From Bacteroidales bacterium (GTDB lineage Bacteria; Bacteroidota; Bacteroidia; Bacteroidales; UBA4417), in NCBI GenBank assembly GCA_030654075.1, contig JAURYB010000194.1:1-37449 (forward strand): a stretch of 37,449 nt of DNA, read 5' to 3'. Shown piece by piece: positions 8,275 to 19,110 of this stretch (the first letter of the stretch is position 1; every line of letters begins with the position of its first letter). A model generated the notes under the pieces. The model saw only the letters and a program-made list of their open reading frames with translations, made no database searches and was not told where the DNA came from. Position numbers and translations under genes: made by a program.

Positions 8275-9771
8275 TTATTTTGAAATCCTTTCGAGCCAGC
8301 TAACCATTGCAAACATGGCAATCATTGACAGGAGACAAACCACAACAAATACGGTCCAGGTTACTGAAATTGAAATGCTTTCGTACATCATAGCTCCCAG
8401 GAACAAAGAGAAGTTTCCAATGGCGGTGGCTGACAGCCATCCCCCCTGCATCAATCCCTGTAAATGAACCGGAGCCACTTTTGATACAAAAGAAAGACCC
8501 AGCGGCGAGATGAACAGTTCAGCAACTGTTAGTATAAAGTAAACTCCAAAAAGAAACCATGGAGTCATTTTCTGAGCATCGGGTAAACCCCCCATTGCCG
8601 TTACATCTTTTAGCATAGGTAATCCAATAGATCCTACCGCCATAAGAATAAAAGCTGAGGCTGCAATACCCATTCCGATACCGATTTTCCTTGGAGTCGA
8701 GGGCTCTTTGCCTTTTTTTGCCAAGGCTCCGAAGATTAAGATAATCACCGGTGTCAGAAATACAACCAGGAATGGATTAATGGATTGGAAACTCTCAACC
8801 GATGGGAAAATTCCGCCCAATAAGGTGTAGTCCTTTGCAAACATGGTGAGCGTAAGCCCGTTTTGGTGAAAGGAGAACCAGAAAAAGATCACAACACCAA
8901 ATACGGCCATGAGGGCGAGAATGCGCTGTTTGATTTCTTTGGCATCCTGCCTGATTTCCTCTTTTGACATACCATGTCCAGCTTTAACTTTATCCTTGGG
9001 ATCAGGAAGAATTTTTTTAGAGGCAATGAAAACTACCAGCGAAATAATCATTGCTACAACTGCAGTATAAAAGGCGTAGTGAAAACCAGTATTAAAAGCA
9101 TCCAGGTATTTGGTGGCAAAATCACCCAGATTTGCCGGCATGTTGCCAGAAACAGATGTTGCTAACTCGGTAAACCGGCCACTCACAACATCCTCTGCCA
9201 TTTTGCCGTCAAGATATTGATGGCAAAGGCCAGGTAACTCGGCATTATAGCCAAACCCTTGCATTTTAACAAAGGTATTCCTCACCCATGTGGCCATAAA
9301 AGGGGCAAACATTGCACCTACATTGATGAACATGTAGAAAATCTGGAAACCGGAATCACGTTTGTCGCGGTATTTATCGTTGTCATACATCTGCCCAACC
9401 AGTGCCTGAAGGTTTCCTTTGAAAAGACCGTTACCGAATGCAATCACAAGCAATGCAGCCAGTGCAATATACTTGGATGTAATCAAGGATGGAGTTGCCA
9501 GGAAAACATAACCGGCAGCCATTATAATCAAACCTACCATGATGGTACCTTTGTAGTTACGCAGTTTGTCGGCAATCAAACCACCAACCAAAGCGAGAAT
9601 ATAGATTGAACCATAAAAAATGGAGTAAAAAGTTCCTGCTTCTGTTCCGGTAATGTTGAATTTCGACATCAGGAACAGGGTCAGGATAGCCATCATTGTG
9701 TAGAATCCGAAACGCTCACCCATGTTGGCTAAAGCTGCGGCGATAAGTCCTTTAGGTTGGTTTTTAAACAT
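8275..9771 (-). CDS. Proton-dependent peptide transporter, POT/PTR family (MFS)
   Basis: 498 aa, many hydrophobic helices, normal length for bacterial POT proteins. Helix 1 has the proton-coupling motif GERFGFYTM (ExxERFxYY type), followed by YGSIYILALVGGLIAD and the PTR2 signature FQIFYMFINVGAMFAPF on helix 5. The C-terminal half has WFLFGVYFILTVAELFISPLGLSFV, also characteristic. It imports di- and tripeptides with protons across the inner membrane. The first helix motif reads GERFGFY instead of the fuller ExxERFSYY, a variation seen in this family. A promoter-like element lies upstream and a terminator downstream, so it is probably monocistronic. Confidence 0.95.
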   Translation of the reverse strand: MFKNQPKGLIAAALANMGERFGFYTMMAILTLFLMSKFNITGTEAGTFYSIFYGSIYILALVGGLIADKLRNYKGTIMVGLIIMAAGYVFLATPSLITSKYIALAALLVIAFGNGLFKGNLQALVGQMYDNDKYRDKRDSGFQIFYMFINVGAMFAPFMATWVRNTFVKMQGFGYNAELPGLCHQYLDGKMAEDVVSGRFTELATSVSGNMPANLGDFATKYLDAFNTGFHYAFYTAVVAMIISLVVFIASKKILPDPKDKVKAGHGMSKEEIRQDAKEIKQRILALMAVFGVVIFFWFSFHQNGLTLTMFAKDYTLLGGIFPSVESFQSINPFLVVFLTPVIILIFGALAKKGKEPSTPRKIGIGMGIAASAFILMAVGSIGLPMLKDVTAMGGLPDAQKMTPWFLFGVYFILTVAELFISPLGLSFVSKVAPVHLQGLMQGGWLSATAIGNFSLFLGAMMYESISISVTWTVFVVVCLLSMIAMFAMVSWLERISK

Positions 9772-9818
9772 AATGTTAAATTTAGTTTGTATTAGGTTTT
9801 AGGTGTTTTTCTGTTGGG

Positions 9819-9847
9819 CAAAAATAAACTAATTTCTCAATTTTCAA
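9819..9847 (-). promoter_or_regulatory. Bacteroidota-type promoter of the peptide transporter
   Basis: Read on the minus strand: TTG (9845-9847), an 18-base spacer, then TATTTTTG (9819-9826), matching the TAnnTTTG -7 element. It lies about 50 bases upstream of the ATG. Confidence 0.55.
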
Positions 9848-9900
9848 AGGGTGTTTAATGGCCCTGCTGAAAAAGTTATCAGATGACAACATATTGTAAT

Positions 9901-12003
9901 TTAAAAAGATAACCGGACTACTGCTTTAAAATCAGATTTTTTGTTTCCCGCTATTTCATCCGGCCCACTGCTTATAACATTCCTGTCGGAATACCATGTT
10001 TGTGAAAAGCGTAAAATCAGGGAAACATTCCTGGTCAGGCTTGAATTCAGCAACATATAAAAACGGCTTCCCTCTCCTGAAAATGCCGGTACTGAAAAGG
10101 AATACGGGACATCCTGTTCAAATGCATACAGCCTGGTGTCGTACGAATCGGTATCAAACATGGAATACCTGAAACTCAGCGACCAGTTTTTATTTAGCGG
10201 ATTAACCTGTAAACCTTGGTATATCAGATATCCTGTTTCTTTGGATTTCAGTTGAGCCTGCCGTTTTGTGATTTCGATGCGGCTTTGCAGTTTGAGCCAT
10301 GGCATAGCCTGGTAATTAAATTGAACCCTGTAATAGCTGCGTTTCGATTCACCGACCTGGTTCATTTTATCATTGGCAAGAGCATAATTCATTGGATTGA
10401 TCATATTCCTGTAACTCAGCACAATATCCCCGCGGCGTGAAACATTGTATACAATTTGTGCTGAATACTCCTGGCCTTCGGAAGGCGCGTCAACCCTGTA
10501 GCTCAGCCATTCGTGCTTAAACATGTCAGCATAAGCGCTTAGCGTAATTTTATTAAAAGGTGTGGCAACCATTCCTACATACAAACCTTTCTCGTTGGTG
10601 CTGTTGCTGCTTTCGCCAAAAGCCGCGTTAAAAGTATTCAGGTAGTTTTTTTGATAATTGCGGTAAACCATAGCCAGTGCCAGCCGTGGATCGGGGCTGA
10701 AGGAAAGTCCCTGTAAAACAGCTAGGCCTGCGTTAATTTGTTTGGAAACTTCGCCATAAAGAGTAAGCGTTTTGTAATTATAACTATAATCAATTCCTGT
10801 ATAGGTATTTGAGCTGAGCGTTGGCTGGAATTTCTTGTACAATGCGGATTCAGGCTCGAAAGGTATCTTATAATCTACATGAAATGCAGTAATACCGGCT
10901 CTAAGCCTTTGGCCATTGTACGAAATATGACCGCCTTCAGCGATTTCGCGGTTTGCTCCTTTGTCGGCAATTTCAGCCGGTGTTCGGTGATAGCCGGTTT
11001 GCTGGAGCGAAGTAACCAGATCTTCCGAAGTTTCCAATGTATCCGCGGGCACAACATTTGCATCCACTTTACGGTTCGAATAAAATACTGTTATGTCGAA
11101 TTTACCAATCGCAACTGTTGTAGCCGCGCCTCTCATAAACGCGTATTCGTTTGACGAAGAATGCGCACGCAAAGCCGGGGCTCGTTTTCGCATCACTACT
11201 GATCCTGTGGCTTTGCCCACTGAAAATCCTGACCATAAGGTTAAGCCCTGGCCAAACTGAACATGGTAATCCCCTATCGCCAGTTGCTTTACAATCCCAA
11301 TGTTTTTTATGAAAAGGTGAACCGAGTAAAAGTCAAACCCTTTGTGCAAAGTATCTGATTTAGGCATGAATGATTCACCCGCATCTTTATCACCTACCAT
11401 TCCGAATTTCAGGTAATCCTTATACGAATATTGAACGCGGAAAAACAAGCTGTTTTGATCCCCAACGTAATAATTGTTAGGATGGGCCAGCCTCACAGAA
11501 TCAGAAACATTCGCATACCCGCTCTGGGGCTGAATCACCCTCTGGTAACGCAGCATAACATCGGTTCCGCCATATTTTAAAGCGCGCTTCAGCGAAAACT
11601 TTTCAGGAACATAAGGCGACAAAGAGATAAAAGGCATGATCTGGCTAACCACTTTTTCGTTGAAACCTTCGATTACCTGTAATTCGTAAATGGAAGCCAG
11701 CTGCCCATATTGCTGGGTATATTCAAGCAAATTACTGATTTGCAAATCGTTAAGAAAGAACAAACGACGTAATTCGTTTTCGTCACCGGAGTTCAGATTG
11801 ACGGGCCTTTGACGTAGCAGGTTCATCTCTTCCACCCAATCACTGTAGTCCATTTCAACATCCGAGCGTTCTGCCAGGTTTTCAATCTGCTGTTCAATTT
11901 CTTCCGCACCTGTATACTTTGTTGTATCAGGCTCCTGGGCGAGAACATCGTAAAGGCAGGTAAAAAGCAAAACGACTAAAAGAGTTACTGGTAGTTTCAG
12001 CAT
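9901..12003 (-). CDS. Outer-membrane barrel protein with N-terminal helix-hairpin-helix (ComEA-like) domain
   Basis: 700 aa with a signal peptide (cleaved near LAQ, residue 23). Residues about 45-125 carry helix-hairpin-helix repeats of ComEA type: RPVNLNSGDENELRRLF, then YGQLASIYELQVIEGF. From about residue 140 the protein is rich in alternating aromatic and polar residues and ends in FKAVVRLSF, the typical last strand of an outer-membrane barrel. HhH folds usually contact DNA backbone, which is odd for a surface-exposed barrel protein; this architecture is nevertheless widespread in Bacteroidota and its function is not known to me. The next gene on the same strand (12152-12964) encodes a small PorV/PorQ-like barrel, and the pair may work together. 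Confidence 0.85.
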   Translation of the reverse strand: MLKLPVTLLVVLLFTCLYDVLAQEPDTTKYTGAEEIEQQIENLAERSDVEMDYSDWVEEMNLLRQRPVNLNSGDENELRRLFFLNDLQISNLLEYTQQYGQLASIYELQVIEGFNEKVVSQIMPFISLSPYVPEKFSLKRALKYGGTDVMLRYQRVIQPQSGYANVSDSVRLAHPNNYYVGDQNSLFFRVQYSYKDYLKFGMVGDKDAGESFMPKSDTLHKGFDFYSVHLFIKNIGIVKQLAIGDYHVQFGQGLTLWSGFSVGKATGSVVMRKRAPALRAHSSSNEYAFMRGAATTVAIGKFDITVFYSNRKVDANVVPADTLETSEDLVTSLQQTGYHRTPAEIADKGANREIAEGGHISYNGQRLRAGITAFHVDYKIPFEPESALYKKFQPTLSSNTYTGIDYSYNYKTLTLYGEVSKQINAGLAVLQGLSFSPDPRLALAMVYRNYQKNYLNTFNAAFGESSNSTNEKGLYVGMVATPFNKITLSAYADMFKHEWLSYRVDAPSEGQEYSAQIVYNVSRRGDIVLSYRNMINPMNYALANDKMNQVGESKRSYYRVQFNYQAMPWLKLQSRIEITKRQAQLKSKETGYLIYQGLQVNPLNKNWSLSFRYSMFDTDSYDTRLYAFEQDVPYSFSVPAFSGEGSRFYMLLNSSLTRNVSLILRFSQTWYSDRNVISSGPDEIAGNKKSDFKAVVRLSF

Positions 12004-12151
12004 TGATAACCAGGTTTATATCTTGTATTTTATGACCGATTGTGTTTTTAGTTTTCAGTTTTGATGAAGGGGCGAAGGGCAAAAGGAGAAAAAGTTTCAG
12101 GTTTTCCTGTTTCCGGTCTTCCGACTTCGTTCTTCCGACTTCCAGACCATC

Positions 12152-12964
12152 TCAGAACGCATATTGCATGGAAACCTGTGGCGAATAACCCAATTGTGAA
12201 TGCACCGATGACGAAAGCTCAAAAGTGAGATTTTTTAGTATAATGCCAAATCCAAATGTATAACGTGCTGGATTTGTGCTCAGCCCTATGCGGGCGTAAG
12301 CAACCTTGCCAAGCTTGTATTCGGCTCCTGTGCGGAGTTCCATAGGAAATTCACTGTTTTTGTATGCCTCGGCTGTCAGCAATAGCTTGTCAGAAAAAGT
12401 AAAGCCAAATCCGGCATTTAAAGTTGTTGGAATTCTCTCATTATTATAATCCGAAAGTTTAACATGTAGTGGGTTAAAGGTATGAGCGCCAAAAGTTAGC
12501 TGATCCGTAATTTTGACCATAATTCCGGCATCGAAAGTTACATTGCTGCGTTTGCCATATTCTTCACCCAGCTTAGTTCCTATATAATCTAACTGTATAC
12601 CTGCCGCAAAACGATTGCCGAATTTAAGCGCATAAGCTAACCCTGCATTAGTGTTGCTGTAATTTGCATCGCCAGAGTATGCAACAGTAGCGCCGAGCAT
12701 TCCATATTTGGTCTTTAACATAAATGCCCCGGTCTGAGTTCCCATTTCTTTGATCAGGAAACGGTTTTCGAAATATATGCCTGCCGCAGTTTTATCATAA
12801 AATGCCATGCCGGCCTGGTTATTATTTATACTCCAGAAATCGATGACGGCAGCTGAAGAAAGGCCCATCGCGGCTGACCGGCCACCCTGGGCGAACCATT
12901 CGCCCGAGGCCTTTCCTGATTTTAAAAATCCTAATACCAGAAAGAGGATTAAACTTGATCTCAT
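12152..12964 (-). CDS. PorV/PorQ-like outer-membrane beta-barrel protein
   Basis: 270 aa. A short hydrophobic signal sequence (MRSSLILFLVLGFLKSGKA) is followed by GGRSAAMGLSSAAVIDFWSI and NNQAGMAFY, the start of the PorV/PorQ-type family (A-x-G-G-R-S-A-A-M-G ... N-P/N-A-G-x-A). The remainder consists of regular amphipathic strands and ends in VSMQYAF, a barrel-terminal aromatic. PorV and PorQ proteins shuttle or anchor T9SS cargo, but most relatives outside those two are uncharacterised, so that role is only possible here. It precedes the HhH barrel gene on the same strand with a gap of about 150 bases containing a short TTCCGACTTC duplication. Confidence 0.72.
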   Translation of the reverse strand: MRSSLILFLVLGFLKSGKASGEWFAQGGRSAAMGLSSAAVIDFWSINNNQAGMAFYDKTAAGIYFENRFLIKEMGTQTGAFMLKTKYGMLGATVAYSGDANYSNTNAGLAYALKFGNRFAAGIQLDYIGTKLGEEYGKRSNVTFDAGIMVKITDQLTFGAHTFNPLHVKLSDYNNERIPTTLNAGFGFTFSDKLLLTAEAYKNSEFPMELRTGAEYKLGKVAYARIGLSTNPARYTFGFGIILKNLTFELSSSVHSQLGYSPQVSMQYAF

Positions 12965-13092
12965 TTCGTGCTAATTTTCGATTAATTAACCAAAAATCTA
13001 TAAACGGAGTCAGTGTAGTTAATACGAATAATTCATTATAAAATAGCCATGCTAATGTAAGGAAAAATTAGTTCAGATATCTCCGATTAGTG

Positions 13093-13100
13093 TAATTTTG
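13093..13100 (+). promoter_or_regulatory. Possible -7 element of the DUF2461 gene
   Basis: TAATTTTG matches TAnnTTTG, 33 bases before the ATG. No good TTG lies at the proper distance upstream, so this is a weak call. Confidence 0.4.
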
Positions 13101-13132
13101 TGAAAAAGCTTTTTCATTAAACTATTTTTCAA

Positions 13133-13798
13133 ATGAATGCAACACTTGTTCTTGATTTTCTTTCTCAACTAAAGTTGAACAATAACCGCGAATGGTTCCA
13201 GGCAAATAAAACATGGTACGACGATTCCAAAAAGGAAGTGGAAAATTTTGTTTCAGGAATAATTACCACCCTTTCAACTATTGATCCCGGGTTGCAAACC
13301 CCGCCCATGAAAGATTGCATGTTCCGTATTTTCAGGGATGTGCGTTTTGGTGCCGATAAATCGCCCTACAAGACCAATTTTGGCGCTTTTATTGCGCACG
13401 GTGGCCGTAAAAGCAGTTATCCCGGTTATTATTTTCATTTCGAACCAGGGGAATCCATGCTGGCTGGCGGTGTTTATCAGCCACAACCTGATACACTCAA
13501 ATTATTAAGGAACGAAGTGTACTTTCATAGCACGGAATTAAAATCGATAATTGAAAAACCTTCCTTTAAGATTCATTTTAATTCCCTGGGTGATTTTGAT
13601 AAAATGAAAAAAGCCCCCAAGGATTTCCCGGCTGATTTCCAGGATATTGATCTGCTGAAATACCGTTCCTATATTGTTTCACAGCAAATTCCCGATAAAA
13701 TTGTCATTTCAGATAGCTATCAGAAAGAGGTGTTGGAAATGGTGAAGGAACTACAGCCGTTTATGGCATTTCTGAACAGGGCAATAAGTAACGGTTAG
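13133..13798 (+). CDS. DUF2461 / TIGR02453 family protein
   Basis: 221 aa, the normal family length. The family signature is clear: LNNNREWFQANKTWYDDSKK at residues 15-35, then FRIFRDVRFGADKSPYKTNF (about 63-83) and PGYYFHFEPGESMLAGGVY. No signal peptide or membrane helix, so it is cytoplasmic. The biochemical function of DUF2461 is not established. It stands alone between a divergent upstream gene and convergent gyrB, with a shared terminator downstream. Confidence 0.95.
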   Translation: MNATLVLDFLSQLKLNNNREWFQANKTWYDDSKKEVENFVSGIITTLSTIDPGLQTPPMKDCMFRIFRDVRFGADKSPYKTNFGAFIAHGGRKSSYPGYYFHFEPGESMLAGGVYQPQPDTLKLLRNEVYFHSTELKSIIEKPSFKIHFNSLGDFDKMKKAPKDFPADFQDIDLLKYRSYIVSQQIPDKIVISDSYQKEVLEMVKELQPFMAFLNRAISNG

Positions 13799-13839
13799 AG
13801 TTGAGTGTTATAAACCAATATCGATTGTCATAGAGACAT

Positions 13840-13873
13840 AAAAAAAGACAGGTCATTTTGCCTGTCTTTTTTT
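13840..13873. terminator. Bidirectional terminator between DUF2461 and gyrB
   Basis: AAAAAAGACAGG (13841-13852) pairs with CCTGTCTTTTTTT (13861-13873) around an 8-base loop. Both strands give a hairpin followed by a T-run, and the two flanking genes converge on it. Confidence 0.9.
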
Positions 13874-13906
13874 GTGTAAACTTTTGGTTAACGAAATGTC
13901 AATCCT

Positions 13907-15913
<2,007 letters not shown>

Positions 15914-15930
15914 CTATCGTTAATGCATGG

Positions 15931-15938
15931 CAAAGGTA
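15931..15938 (-). promoter_or_regulatory. -7 element of gyrB
   Basis: On the minus strand the bases read TACCTTTG, a full TAnnTTTG match, about 36 bases before the gyrB ATG. The same 8-mer serves the LytS operon and the small membrane protein operon in this window. The -33 TTG is degenerate (TGT at the expected distance). Confidence 0.6.
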
Positions 15939-16134
15939 CGTATTTAATTCGAGATAAACAGGAAAATGGCGTCCCGGATGACATGAATTTATCAACAATT
16001 TTTAAAAATACTAAAAATATTAACTAGCAGGAAATAAGCACATTATAATGTTAAGATGTTTTTATTTCTCAACGATCATGTGATTCCCCAATTATAGCGT
16101 GCCGACATTTTCGAAAGCAGCTAAACGGAGTTGT

Positions 16135-18747
16135 TTAGAAAATTATCGCGTATGATATTTTGACCAAAAAGTCATTCTGAGGATGTGTATTCCGTAACTC
16201 ATCAGCATAATTTCCAAACATAAAATTCCCGTCAGACCCATCTGTTGTCCGTCCCTGCGACCACACAAGAAAAACAGTTGAACCCGGTTTATATTCCCAC
16301 CTGTATACCAGGTTTGACCTATATTGCAGAAAATGAAAATTCGGGTTATCGAAGCTGTAATCGGTATTGCCATCTGTATGAATAGTGTAAACTCCGGATT
16401 CGCTGTCGCTTATCAGCTCATCAGCGGTATATTCGTGAAACCTGTCGTTGTAATCCGGAGAGTCCGGTTGGGTAATAGTTTTGAAGTGTGAATAATTTCC
16501 TGAGAAGAAGAAAGGTTGTCCATAATATTGAATTGACATATCGGGTGTTAAACCAATATTAATTCTGGCGGCAAGCGAAAACTGTTTGCTGTCGAGCTGG
16601 CCCATCACATATTTATCTGTGCCATCTCCTTCGATGGTAGTAACATATTGAAGATTGTCCCGGGCTTCTAAATAGGAAGGTGAAAGGGAGATTGAAATTG
16701 TGTTGATTGGTTTATACGTCAGCTCGTATTCAATTTCAGCCATATTTGAATTATTGTATTCACTCCATCGCTTCATCAGGAAAAGATTCATGGAGATCTT
16801 TTTCCTTTCATCACTGTTAAAACCTATTCGAAAGTTAAAGCTGGGCGGCGACTTAAGCATAGGACCACCTCGTAAGTCGTATGCTGATAACGAGTTACCT
16901 TGAAGGTTAAATCCCGAAAAAACGGAATAGTAGTTTTTAAACTGAAGGTTCCCATTCATTTCGAGTCCTTTATAGATATTTTGCCCTGCAAAATTCCAGC
17001 CGGTATAGATATCGCCACCAAAGTTGAACGAGTTATAAAAGTGCTTTGGCTGCCATTCGTTATATCCAAACCAGGCAACTTGCTGAATATTGTCGGATTG
17101 CTGCATAAAGCCAAGATCATTGAAGTCGAGACCAGGTGATGTCCATGTAATCCAGGAGAGCATACGGAGATGTCCGCCGCCAAATTTGCCGAATTCAAGC
17201 GTTCCTCCATGCCCGCTAAGGCTGGTACGTGTACTGTCGACTTTCAGGTGCGTAGCGTCGGGCCGCTGAAAATTGTGGGTTGAGTTAGTTTGTAACTCAG
17301 TTATGGCTTCTTTCGAGCCATAAATGCTGCTGAAAATCCCTCTGACGGTTACAAAATAGTTCTTATTATCCCAGTAATGCGTGGCATTAACACCACCAGT
17401 ATACGCAGAACTTGGCAAAGAGATAAAGTTTTCACTGTTTATCTCTCTGTGGGTGGATGTTAAAATTCCTCCAATCACACTATTCCCCTTATTTATATCC
17501 TGCTCAACCCTGGCTACCATATAGTTTGTAAAAGGCTCGACAGGATATTTACTTTTTACGCCTTGTATCTCCAGGTCAGCGCTTTCTCTTTGAGTAAACG
17601 ATTCAAGAATTCCGATAGAAAGCCCTTTACGGGTTTTTCCTGAAAGTTTGAATGCCCCTAAAATACTTGCATTATCAGGAACCTTCGCGTATTCATTATC
17701 ATTAAGATCCGGCGCAAAATGTGGTGACCTTCCGATTCGTCGCGAATAAAACATGCCGGCAGCAGAACCGTCACCATCTCCTGAAGTCATCCTGAAATCA
17801 AAAATATTCCGGCCTTCGATAAAAAACGGTCTTTTCTCAGGGTAAAAGGATTCAAACGAGGAGAGGTTAACCTGCGAAGGATCAGCTTCTACCTGGCCAA
17901 AATCTGGATTTACGGTCAGATTTAATGTAAGATCGTTGGTAATGCTTATTTTCCCGTCAAGGCCGGCTGAAAGTGAGTTATCTCTGCCGGTAATAAACGG
18001 ATTACCATCTTCTTTCTCGGTATATGTAATCTTACCTAAGGTAAATGGGATTAATTCTATGTCTTTTTTAGGTGAAATATCACGGATTCCGCCCAAAGTG
18101 CCGAAATCACTTACTGTTTTATTTGCGCTTTTATGCAAGGGCTCCCAAAGAGATAGCTCGCTTTTACGAAAAACAAAACGGGCAACTTCTACGCCCCATT
18201 CGTAACTGTTTTTCTTTGTAAAACGGAGTTGTGATAATGGGATGCGCATTTCGGCATTCCATCCTTCGGCATCAGTACTTGTTTTTACATACCATATCGG
18301 GTCCCAGCTTGCATCCTGTGAGTTATCGTTAGTGAATATCGCATCCATTTTTGAGCCGGCGGCAGTCACACTAAAACTGAATCCGGTTAGCTTATCTTCA
18401 TAGCTATCAATAATAATTCCGGCCCAGTCACCATCTTCTGCATCACGCCTCGAAAGCCGTTGGTTAATTTTATCCGGCTCGGAATCATACGATTTAATGG
18501 CAACATATAAATTATTATCATCATAAAGTATGGCGAATTTTGTTTTCTGGCTTGGAAGTGTATCTTCGTAAGGCTGGAATTGAGTGAAATCACCAGCCCA
18601 TTCAATCTCTTTCCAGCAGGCATCATCAAATTTGCCGTCTATAGCAGGAACTTTGGAATGTAGTTTTTGGGTGGTATATGTTTTTTTCTGCGAAATCGCA
18701 GAAAAAGGTATTACTATGAGAATCAGGAAGGTAAGTATTCTTGTCAT
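16135..18747 (-). CDS. DUF5916 outer-membrane protein with CBM9-like N-terminal domain (copy 1)
   Basis: 870 aa with a signal peptide (cleaved after AISQ). Residues about 25-230 form a carbohydrate-binding-module-9-like fold: VPAIDGKFDDACWKEIEW, KFAILYDDNNLYVAIKSYDS and AEMRIPLSQLRF. The rest is the DUF5916 region, with the conserved block NPDFGQVEADPSQVNLSSFE and YPEKRPFFIEGRNIFDF, then a long barrel-like segment ending in VKISYAIIF. These proteins are found in the outer membrane of Bacteroidota; a glycan or sugar ligand is inferred from the CBM9-like part only. A full paralogue lies at 33195-35822 and a broken third one at about 32.1 kb. The gene is divergent from a LytS/LytTR operon, which might regulate it. 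Confidence 0.9.
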   Translation of the reverse strand: MTRILTFLILIVIPFSAISQKKTYTTQKLHSKVPAIDGKFDDACWKEIEWAGDFTQFQPYEDTLPSQKTKFAILYDDNNLYVAIKSYDSEPDKINQRLSRRDAEDGDWAGIIIDSYEDKLTGFSFSVTAAGSKMDAIFTNDNSQDASWDPIWYVKTSTDAEGWNAEMRIPLSQLRFTKKNSYEWGVEVARFVFRKSELSLWEPLHKSANKTVSDFGTLGGIRDISPKKDIELIPFTLGKITYTEKEDGNPFITGRDNSLSAGLDGKISITNDLTLNLTVNPDFGQVEADPSQVNLSSFESFYPEKRPFFIEGRNIFDFRMTSGDGDGSAAGMFYSRRIGRSPHFAPDLNDNEYAKVPDNASILGAFKLSGKTRKGLSIGILESFTQRESADLEIQGVKSKYPVEPFTNYMVARVEQDINKGNSVIGGILTSTHREINSENFISLPSSAYTGGVNATHYWDNKNYFVTVRGIFSSIYGSKEAITELQTNSTHNFQRPDATHLKVDSTRTSLSGHGGTLEFGKFGGGHLRMLSWITWTSPGLDFNDLGFMQQSDNIQQVAWFGYNEWQPKHFYNSFNFGGDIYTGWNFAGQNIYKGLEMNGNLQFKNYYSVFSGFNLQGNSLSAYDLRGGPMLKSPPSFNFRIGFNSDERKKISMNLFLMKRWSEYNNSNMAEIEYELTYKPINTISISLSPSYLEARDNLQYVTTIEGDGTDKYVMGQLDSKQFSLAARINIGLTPDMSIQYYGQPFFFSGNYSHFKTITQPDSPDYNDRFHEYTADELISDSESGVYTIHTDGNTDYSFDNPNFHFLQYRSNLVYRWEYKPGSTVFLVWSQGRTTDGSDGNFMFGNYADELRNTHPQNDFLVKISYAIIF

Positions 18748-19110
18748 GAAAGCCTTTTCAATTAAGACGAAAATGGTTGAAAAATGTTACAAAATAAATC
18801 ATTTTAAACTGTTTTATGTTACGGAATAGTCTTCCAAAACTATCCTAATATACGTAATAAAACATATGCTCGCTGATCTGTTAAAAATTATCGGTCAAAA
18901 CATAATTCCTTAAATAAATTATTATTACGACAGCTTAAAATTTGATGTTTTGCTATAGCCTGGCATTAAACTCACCATCGATTAATTCATTCTTCGCTGA
19001 TTCAAATTCCTTTTTCACTTAGCAAAATTAGCATTACACTGAAATTATTTGTTAATGAACCTAGCCAAACTTACCTTTGTGATTGTATCTGTTTTCCCAA
19101 AATTGAAAGT
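18748..19110. other. Divergent intergenic region, AT-rich
   Basis: 363 bases between the DUF5916 gene (minus) and the LytS kinase gene (plus). It contains the strong plus-strand promoter described at 19049-19079. A minus-strand TTATTTTG at 18791-18798 is one base off the -7 consensus and may serve the DUF5916 gene. No open frame or repeat is convincing here. Confidence 0.6.
19049..19079 (+). promoter_or_regulatory. Consensus Bacteroidota promoter of the LytS/LytTR operon
   Basis: TTG at 19049-19051, a 20-base spacer, then TACCTTTG at 19072-19079: a complete -33/-7 pair for the Bacteroidota primary sigma factor. Transcription should start around 19086, leaving a leader of about 25 bases. Confidence 0.75.

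Noticed and set aside
8208-8321. N-terminal extension of the radical SAM protein
   Set aside because: It runs through the transporter's terminator hairpin and into its coding end; the family start matches the ATG at 8207.
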